This document shows positions 56,244 through 64,000 of a DNA stretch of 64,000 nucleotides, in pieces; positions within the stretch are counted from its first letter, which is position 1, and every line of letters begins with the position of its first letter. The position numbers and the translations under genes are program-made. Source of the DNA: Dinochytrium kinnereticum (lineage: Eukaryota > Chytridiomycota > Chytridiomycetes > Chytridiales > Chytridiaceae). The notes beneath the pieces are model-generated. The model worked only from the letters and a program-made list of their open reading frames with translations, was not told where the DNA came from and made no database searches. Location: contig JADGJT010000059.1 in NCBI GenBank assembly GCA_027604005.1, positions 1-64,000 on the forward strand, in the 5' to 3' direction.

Positions 56244-57696
56244 ATGTGCAGCTTCCTGCAGGATTTGGATTCGCTCAACCTCCAAACTCCAGAAAAGCCT
56301 TCCAGTCCTGCCCCTTCAGCCAACAACAATACCACCGACAGCGCAACAGCTGCCCCAAGCAAGGCCAAGCATGATGTTCTCTCCTTCCTTGATGAGCTCA
56401 CCTCCACCTCCCCATCTCAAAAACCGCCGGCGCAGAGCCTCATCCCAAACAAGCAACCGTCAAAGCCTGACGTTGAGAAACTACCATCTGCATCTCATCT
56501 GTTTGGAGGAAGCGAAAGCAATCAGGCCACTGATATTGATATGAGGGAGGAGGCTTCGCGTCCCGCGCCGACGGTGGATCGACCCGTGAAAGTTGATGAG
56601 GCACCACCCGCTCACACTGATTCATGGAGTTGGGGCTCCATATGGTCACAGGCTCAAGCGACCGCCTCCAAGGTTTCAGCGGCGACTGCTACCTCTTTGA
56701 CGATGGCTCAAAATATCGTGGAGGATGCAGCAAAGGTTGTTACATCTGAAAAGGTCAAGGGCATGGTTGCAAACGTATCGAAAGATGTTGCTGATTCAGT
56801 GGCTGGTGTCGTCAATAATGGGACTGTGCAGAAGGTTGGATCGGATCTGTCGAGGTTTACATTATCATCTGTCTCCACCATTACGGACATACTTGCTCCC
56901 CCCATGAGCCCATCGCCTGCCCGAGCTTATGACGGAAGAGGGTCATTGGCTGGATTGTTTGCAACGGGAATCACTGTTTGGCTCTGCGCGCAACCTTTTG
57001 ATCCTGCGGGGATTGCGGACGGGTATCCGACGTTTGATCAAGTGCATGATTTCGTGCAGGCTACGGGGAATGCGCTTTGGATTACGGATAAGCCTGGGAT
57101 GGGGATCTGCTCAAAGTTGGTGGTGAATGGGGTGGCTAATCCGGATCCCAAATCTGCAAAGGGACTCAAGGAGGCCATCGAAATTGTTGAGGTTGGCCTA
57201 CTCTCTCTCATCTCCGTTTTTCGCTGATATCTTTGACTTCTAACTACGCGCTTAACTTGCATATTGCTCCCTACTGCAAAAGGCCACTCTGCAAAAGCTC
57301 AACAAATTCGCCGACAATAAGAGCCCTGAACCCATTCCGACCGAGAAGGTTGAGCCCAAGGACGAAAAGCGCGTGTTTGTCGTCGTCCAGCCTTTTGTCA
57401 CCCTCCTTGCGTCTCAGATGTTTGGCGCGGCGCCGCATATCCAATTCTTTGTCCTCCTCGTCTGCCCGTTATCTTCATCTAGCTCTCCTGATGTGGAGGT
57501 TGTCTCTGTCGTCTCGCAGAGCGTTCGGGCGGACCCTGAAGCTGGCGCTGACGATGCCTCCCAAGGCCCACTTCTGAGATGGGCGAAGGATCAAACTTCG
57601 CGGGTAATAGAAACCGCCATCACAGACGCTTTTGAGGAATTTGCTGTAAGATGCCAGCTGAGGGAAGTAAATTCAGCACATGCCGAGTCGCAATAA
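56244..57696 (+). CDS. MTC1: MTC1-family protein (maintenance of telomere capping 1-like), 2 exons
   Basis: Exon 1 is 56244-57191 and exon 2 is 57283-57696, phase 0; 453 residues. A disordered N-terminus has the family's short helix (DVLSFLDELTST). The conserved core follows: 'DSWSWGSIWSQAQATASKVS', 'TLSSVSTITDILAPPMSPSP', 'DGYPTFDQVHDFVQATGNAL' and 'FFVLLVCPLSSSSSP'. Yeast Mtc1 was found through telomere-capping genetics but sits at early Golgi and COPI vesicles, so a trafficking role is plausible. The first ATG (MCSFLQDLDSL) is directly behind a splice-acceptor-like TTTATGTGCAG. A short upstream exon may therefore supply the true start. Confidence 0.75.
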
Positions 57697-57939
57697 ACCA
57701 AAATGTTCTTTTTGAAGTTGCCGTCATGGTGCGGCCCATCTAACCGAATGATACTTTTGTCAAATGCATAATCAAATGTAAATATAGGCTTATTTAAGGC
57801 AAGATCAACTTTTATTTTCCATCCAATTGAGTAGTCAACAAAAGTGTAAGGGAAGGAAGGGATATAAGTACATGGCGATGCGAAAGCAAGAGATGGTGAT
57901 GAATAAGAATCACAAAGGTCAGTCTTATGAATAGTCTCC

Positions 57940-58554
57940 TCAGAAACCCCCAAGCTGTTGAACGGCAGTCTCAATCTGGTCACCGTCTTCAAGCTCCAAC
58001 TATAAAGCAACATAAATAGAGGGCCTTAACAGAAAAAACAAATCAACAGCAGAGGAGAAGAAAATTAAAAGTTGCAAACCTCGTCTGGAGTCTGCGTCCC
58101 TTGAATTCTTGATCCATCCACGAGGAATCGAATGGTTTTTGAGTCCTTTTGACACACATTTAATTCAGCATGTGGAGCAAAAGCCTTGGAAAACAAAACT
58201 GAAAACTCACCACCCCTGTTTTTGCTACATACGCATCCATTAATCTTTGCAAAGGCGTCGACCGCTTGATTTTGAACGCTATTAAATGCGAATGTTTAAT
58301 TAGCTATGAGGGAAGCGAAGTATGGTCGCCAAAGAGGGTTCCAACTTACCAATCTCAGTGCCATCCGGGCCTACCACCTTGAGGTTGACGTGCCTGACCT
58401 CCTCTCCCCCACCCATTGAAGGCTACGGTGAGGCATCACAAGAATTCGATATAGAATCAAAAGAGTGAAAGTTGGTGTCTGGTTAGCTGGGATGCCATAG
58501 CAGGCTGTCGTTGCTGATGCTTGCCTTCTCTTCGTGTCCGTCCTGTGCTGTCAT
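57940..58554 (-). CDS. SMT3: SUMO precursor (5 exons)
   Basis: Exons are 58554-58525, 58422-58350, 58278-58211, 58145-58080 and 57999-57940; 98 residues. An acidic start (MTAQDGHEEKPSMGGGEE) is followed by the SUMO beta-grasp fold: 'VRHVNLKVVGPDGTEIAFKI', 'STPLQRLMDAYVAKTG', 'TIRFLVDGSRIQGTQTPDEL' and 'LEDGDQIETAVQQLGG'. The precursor ends LGGF, so Ulp-type protease removes a single Phe to expose the Gly-Gly used for isopeptide linkage to target lysines. Length and pattern match yeast Smt3 closely. Intron 1 appears to be GC-AG (GAAGAGAAG|GCAAGC); without it the frame stops early. It is convergent with the MTC1-like gene. Confidence 0.93.
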
Positions 58555-59459
58555 GATTTTCAAAATTTTTTTTCAATTCCAAGAGGAAACAACATCCAAG
58601 AACAATAATGGAGAAGCAGTTGGTTTTGAAGGAGAGAAAATAAAGCAATGAAAGATGCCTAGTGCTGAGCTGGAGAGGCATTTCATGGCATTTTCGCTGT
58701 GATCGTAAGGCCCCCCCTCTGCCGATAAAGGCGCAGGCGGCAGACTTCCGGTGGATAAACATCAAGACCTTCCTTGCTTCACGTCCAAAAGGATCCTTCA
58801 GAATAGCAGCGCGTTTGCTGCATGCACAAATCCTTCCAGTGAGTGACGAGTTCATTCCGGCTCAAATCGCATCACGTGTTTGACCTTGTCCATGATGTCG
58901 GACATAAATGGACATTCTGGACTTGCAGAAGTCCGTCATGTCGCCCGCCAGTATCGATTGAGGAGAAAGCGGCCCAGTATCTGGCTGGTGTGAGCTCCTC
59001 AGTGGTTTCTAATCGGCCTTCTGGGGATGATGACTCGTGGTCATTCTGCCAGGTTTAGAATGACAAACCCATTATTATGTTTTTGCGGAGTTCCAATGAG
59101 GCTTCCTCTGACTCTATTCCGTCGCACTCCGACGCGCTGTCAGCGGTTTGTTCTCCGCAACCATCGAACGACTGACTCTCTTTCTGTATGTCAGTTGCCG
59201 CCTTTCTTCGCTGATTGTGGCAACTCCGACGAAAGACTGTTCTGTTAATTTCTGCGATTCACTCAGAAGCCTGAGCAACAGCCACCACCTCATTCAATCG
59301 ACTCGCATCCTGTAAGGTAGAAAAGTGAAGACTGTGTCAACCCGACGACTCACGGGCTCCAGACCTCATCGCCGTGTCAAGATTGATCCAAAGGTCAGTG
59401 ATTCTTATGAAATTGTGGATCATCCTGACTCGCTACCACCACAGCCTGGCTCAACTGAT
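58555..59459. other. Intergenic, divergent promoters
   Basis: About 900 bases between the head-to-head SUMO and F-box genes. The F-box reading frame remains open upstream to about 59325 (from a GTG), so the 5' end of that gene may lie here. No other gene supported. Confidence 0.45.
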
Positions 59460-61932
59460 ATGATCCGAAAACAGCCCTTGGCCCCCATTTCCCTCCCCTT
59501 TGAGCTCTGGGTCCGCATCTTCTCCCATTTAGACCCCTCTACTCCTCGAGCATTCACCCAATGCTGCAAATGGTTTAAACTCATTGGCGATGATCCCCAC
59601 ACCCGCTGCGCTTGGCTGATCACAAAGTACGGCCGTGCATTGGGACTCTTGCATGCGTTCCGGAGTCATCGGCTCGTTCTGAATGCAGAGGTGATTTCTC
59701 TTCTTGCTGGGTGATGATGTTATGTTATGTTACTGATTGGATGTGTGATTAAAAGGTTGGGAAACTGATGGTCGCGGCTGGATGTAATGTTCCGAGGTTT
59801 TTGGTGCAATGGGTTGATAAAGAATATCATCGACCTGATCGAACGAGGAGGTCGGTGTCTTCCGCGGTTTTTGTATTTTTTGTGAACGCTGGGTTTTCGC
59901 GGTATGGAGCCGATGCGGAGTTTAAGGAGGATGTGAGTTTAGTCTGATTTTTAACATCCTAATAAAACCATCGTCTTATTTTTCAAGGATGTCGCGAGAT
60001 TTGAACGATCAGTATACAGCCAGAATACCTCAATTCCAGAGACCCTCGATACTATCAAATCTTTGATCGAAACTTTCAAGTTCGTACCGGTTCGTGGGTT
60101 CGGATCACCAATTGACGAGACAGTTTATGTAAGCTTTGAAGTTCCTTTTTTTTCAATAACCATATACTGAATTTGAGCTATTTTTTTTTCTCTAGTTGGT
60201 CTCAAAAATCGATCTGAAGCTGATCACTGGCTTTATTTTAAATGGCCTCGACCTTGCCTCCGTCAACGATCTGGTAATGGAAAGAGTTCTCTGGAGGTCG
60301 GATGTTAGTAACGAAATAGTGCAATCATACCTATCGGTTGGCTTTCAACTCTCTGCTTTCGCCATTAAGAAAGGTCTTCAAATGGCGCGCCCCGCTGCAC
60401 TCGAGGTTCTTCGAGCTAAGGTGCCTCCGATTTTGCTTCAGAGACTTGCGGAGGAGACTGTATTTGATATGTTTGGGCCAAGCATCAGAGGATGGAGTTT
60501 TATGCCTGAGGCACTGGATTTCCTGACCGCTGCGTTCCCTATCTCGGAGATGGTTATGGAGCAAGCAATCTTCAGGCTCCCAGGTGCACCTGCGGATTTG
60601 CCAGACTCATTTCCTGCCACCAGATGCTACATGAAGGCCAATCCTTGCCAAGCTTGGATTTGGGTTTTAAGAACTTATGGGCCGAATCACAGGTTCACTA
60701 TGGCCTGCTTTGACGGTAAGTTCTTTATATTGTTTAAAGAAATTGCTATCATGTCTAGCGTCTCGCAGGTCTAACTATTATAATTAGATGCATTGAGCCG
60801 AGCTGCGGCCGAGCGCGACCTGCACGCCCTACATGACGTCTTTTTGGCAGCTGGCGTCCAGTTTCGGCCACGGCACGTCAAGATTCTTGCTTGTCGAGTC
60901 TTGCACCGTGATATGACAGCGAACGCCTTACACCTTTTTCAGGCTATGAGAGCACAAGTTTCATCCGCCTACCGAGGTTTTACTACAGTCATCACATCAC
61001 CAAATCTACCCGCAGCATACCTGACTTCATCGACTCCTGCGACGTGTCTTGTCACACCCCCTTCCTCTCCAAATACCACTCCATCCACTTCATTTGAAAA
61101 TGCTGCATCTCGTCATGACGCTACTGTACCTGTTTTCACAGCCACTCATGCTGAGCTGAAAAACTGGGTTCAAAGTCTCCGTGACGAAATAACGGAGAAT
61201 GAGGAATGGGACCACCGCATGCGCACCACACAACTCGAAGGTGGGCCCCGCGGTGGCGCGTATCGTATCTCTCGCGCTCCTGAGGACGGTATCCGGTTTT
61301 TAGAGGAAGCAAGGGAATTTATACTTGACCTCACGCCCCCGCCTCCTTCTGCCGAGAAGAAAGGAAAATCGAATGGGAGGTTTCGTGCCAGCGTTGTCAT
61401 TGGGAGGGCAAGCCTTGAGCGGAAGATTTCTTCGACGTCCTTTTTATCGTCGTCGCCACCAGGTGATTCGAATCGACCCATTGCTGCGCTGAGTCGACGA
61501 AACAAAGGAATCATGAGAAGAAATTCTGCTCCCGTCCCAGCCACAGGCAGCACATCAAACTCCTCGGCAATGCAGACAACCCAAGCGACCGCAACTCTAC
61601 CCACGCCTCCAATTGCAGGGGAGCCAGACCTAGGTGTTGAGACTGACGATGAGGGCAATAATGATCAGGAAAGTGACGGCCAGCAAAATCCTCTTGCAGA
61701 TGAAATTGAAGGCGCTGATCAACCTACCGGCCCGCCTTTTTTAAATCAAGACGAAGTTGGGGAAGGCAGGAGACCGTCCAGGAATGGCCCATATTCGGCT
61801 CCGATGACGTCGTCTGGACGTGCTGTAGAGGGATTAGTGAGAAGAATTTCCACCTGGTGGAGTTCGAATGTTGCAAGTGGGAGGAATGGAACGTCTTATC
61901 ACCCTTGGGATCGGACAGCACCTATTGGGTGA
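59460..61932 (+). CDS. F-box protein with helical repeats and disordered tail (about 5 exons)
   Basis: An F-box lies at the start ('APISLPFELWVRIFSHLDPS', then 'RAFTQCCKWFKLIGDDPHTR'), which docks to Skp1 in SCF ubiquitin ligases. Exons run to 59690, then about 59757-59932, 59988-60129, 60197-60715 and 60788-61932. The middle is helical repeats ('VGKLMVAAGCNVPRFLVQWV', 'LITGFILNGLDLASVNDLVM', 'LHALHDVFLAAGVQFRPRHV'), probably the substrate-binding part. The last ~230 residues are Ser/Thr/Pro-rich with acidic runs. I start at the Met before the F-box; 45 more in-frame codons upstream lack an ATG, so an earlier exon is likely. Target unknown. Confidence 0.75.
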
Positions 61933-64000
61933 TGATGAGTCTCGTGTTTTCTCCTGGATTGGTTTTTGCTTTTTCATATACTGTATCTCCAATGCGCCTC
62001 TTTTCCCGAAGACCACTTTCTAAGAACCTCCGACATAGAAATTCACCTCATAATCTTTGGTTCTTGTTTCTCAAAATCCCCTTTTTTTGTTTGTTAACGC
62101 TTTTCTTGAATGCCCCATTGTCAGCTGGATTTTTTGTCGGATGTCGCAAAAATCCTATCCTGGACGTATTACTCTCCTCATTGCCGCCTGAACAGTCTTT
62201 ATGGTTCGCCCCTCCCTCTCTTATGGAAGAACTTGTACATACTTTCCCTGAATTTTCTTTATTTTCTTCATTTGCAATTCATTATACTACATTTATTATT
62301 TTATAATGCTGTGATTTGCTATCTTTTTCGTTGCAGACTTACTCTGATAACTTACTTTTGGGAAGGTGAACCTGTAGTATGGCATCTCTCGGGGTTCTAC
62401 CGCTTCCAACTTGCTCGAAATACACAACCACATCTCTCTGGCCATTTTTCAAGGTTTTTCACTTTGGGTTAAGGAGCGATAATGCATCCGGCTTCAAAAG
62501 AAGACCAGACGAACATGCAAAAAATTATAGACTCGAACCCGCGCTGCTCTTCAGCAGCACATGGTCCAAAGGCCAGACTTCATTCAGCCAAGCCCTGCGG
62601 GGTGCCATCGTGATCGCACACCCGCCGTCTGCAGTTAGGAGATAACCGCCAGCTGTCGGACCTGAGCAAGGAGAAGGTCAAAGAGGGTGCTGGCGGGTCT
62701 TTGTGGGCGGCGACGAGGGACTTGAGCGCGGCTTTTATTCACCGAGCGAACTGCGGACTGTGCCAGGAACTGCGCACGGCAAAGCTGGAACCAAGTGCCT
62801 GGCGCTCGGGTCATGTGGGTTCCGCCGGTGTTTGAGGATGTGGAACAAGGGCAGATCAGATTTCATTGTGGTCTGCATGCAAATTGCTGGAGAGGGCTGA
62901 TACATCCCTGACGGGATCCGAAGGAGACTCATGCTATTCACACATCGCGTTGTTAATCATGGTAATGCTGCGACATGCGCTTTGGATCACGCCTTCCATT
63001 TCTTCCCCCATCACTAGTTTCAGCAGCCTGGGTTGCTATTGGAGTGTGGGTCAGGATGGGAACGGAGTCAGTCAGACTGGCGGCAAAAGGTTTAGCAAGA
63101 TAGAAAGAGAATGCCGAGAAAAGGTTGGCTTGTTCCTGGGGCGAGAGCATTTTTTGAGGTGGATACGGAGTGCTTGGTTTACTATTTCTTTTTTACACTA
63201 TCCGTTTCACAGGTTAACATTATACATTTCTTTAAAAACTCGCCTTTATCACCAAATCCTTTATGGATAAATAATAATGATTAGGAGGAAAGGTAGGGAG
63301 AAGGTTGACGCTGCAACGATGCCAGTTGAGGCTGATGAGGATTTTCTGGATACTATGCCAACAGCAGCATTTCCTCTTATTTCATCTGGGTTTTGGAAAT
63401 GCCATATTGCTCAGGACCCTTCTGTAAGAGGGTTGAAAAGTTTATGGAACGCTCATCTAAAACCTCGTCAAAGGGAGATTTGGGAGGGCATATTAAAGAG
63501 TCAGCATTTCTTAAAACTATTTTACATTTTAAATCTCGGCTAGTAATTATTATTATACTTGCTTAATTATGCATTTTTTTATTTAGTTTTTGTGCCTTTC
63601 TAATTACTGTTTTCTTTTCCTTTTTCTTGTTTGAGTGGATAATCAGGGCTTCAGTTTCTCCTCATTCTACCCTCTTTCTAATGATTTCTATTAATGTCGT
63701 ATACACGAAATCCTTCCTATACTTCTCTTATAGTGTCTAAAGAATCTCTCTGTATTCCCACAATAATCCGAATCTCTTAAAAGAATATGTCTTGTTTGTT
63801 TTCTCAGCTATTTTCATAATAACCTCTTTTCTTTTCTTTCGTGATTAAGTTATGCTTAATTGCTGCGAAATATTGTTTGACTTATCTGTTTTTCCCCCAG
63901 TCTCTGGCATAGATAGATTTGAAAACGGCAAAAGAACTAATAAATTCTTAATTACTAGCATTAGAATTGTTAGATAAGTGAGTATGGATTTCCGTCTTTT
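61933..64000. other. AT-rich intergenic tail with possible coding relics
   Basis: No confident gene. A more GC-rich island at 62485-62840 has two protein-like frames that do not join cleanly; see findings. At 63277-63543 there is an open frame of 88 codons (MIRRKGREKVDAATMPVEAD), including 'SLWNAHLKPRQREIWEGILK', which I cannot assign. From about 63550 the sequence is A/T-rich with T runs and no coding signal. Confidence 0.45.

Noticed and set aside
1..64000. Transposons, tRNA or rRNA genes
   Set aside because: No transposase, integrase or reverse transcriptase motif, no terminal inverted repeats, and no tRNA B-box-containing cloverleaf found by eye. A covariance-model scan would be needed to exclude small RNA genes.

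Overview
The window is nuclear DNA of a fungus, most likely an early-diverging lineage such as a chytrid. Nearly every gene is split by short introns (mostly 45-100 nt, GT..AG) whose reading phases I joined by hand. Several families are fungal or fungal-typical: an MTC1-like protein, a Kha1-type cation/H+ antiporter, fungal mitoribosomal proteins, a Mediator MED16 and an 'LGGF' SUMO precursor. A respiratory complex I subunit (NDUFA11 type) excludes the Saccharomyces group. A huge NACHT receptor and Crinkler-like ubiquitin-fold N-terminal domains also suggest a chytrid-like genome. Taxonomy is inferred, since no rRNA gene is present.

Layout. 1-10.4 kb: an accessory-looking stretch of disordered and membrane proteins. 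It includes three minus-strand tandem paralogues (2844-9143) that share a ~110-residue Crinkler-header-like domain followed by unrelated Pro/Ser-rich tails. 11-17 kb: one-carbon and nucleotide metabolism, with PRPP synthetase (8 exons) and methylenetetrahydrofolate reductase (13 exons, including a 20-nt microexon). 17.5-21.4 kb: two related Cys-containing lectin-like proteins. The larger one appears to be the extracellular end of a membrane protein whose cytoplasmic half carries another Crinkler-like header. 21.7-26.2 kb: a mitochondrial PPR-like protein, an unrecognised 338-residue protein found only by exon joining, and a hypothetical ORF.

26.2-44.6 kb: housekeeping genes. These are MED16, a GT14 glycosyltransferase, bS16m, a mL59-like mitoribosomal protein, the Kha1-like antiporter, an ER-type cyclophilin (10-nt microexon), Dsk2/ubiquilin and NDUFA11. 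A 10-N assembly gap plus a poly-C run lies at 32510-32545. 44.9-55.9 kb: a disordered protein, a SET+MYND methyltransferase-like protein and a 2124-residue NLR-like receptor (helical hydrophobic domain, EF-hand, NACHT, beta-propeller). A decayed copy of the disordered gene's 3' end lies on the far side of the receptor, so the SET+NLR block is flanked by direct repeats. 56-64 kb: MTC1, SUMO, an F-box protein and an AT-rich tail without clear genes.

The best candidates for an undescribed system are the EF-hand/NACHT receptor with its flanking duplication, and the Crinkler-header family with its putative transmembrane lectin member. All exon structures come from reading frame, splice signals and family matches by eye. 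No alignment or transcript data were available.
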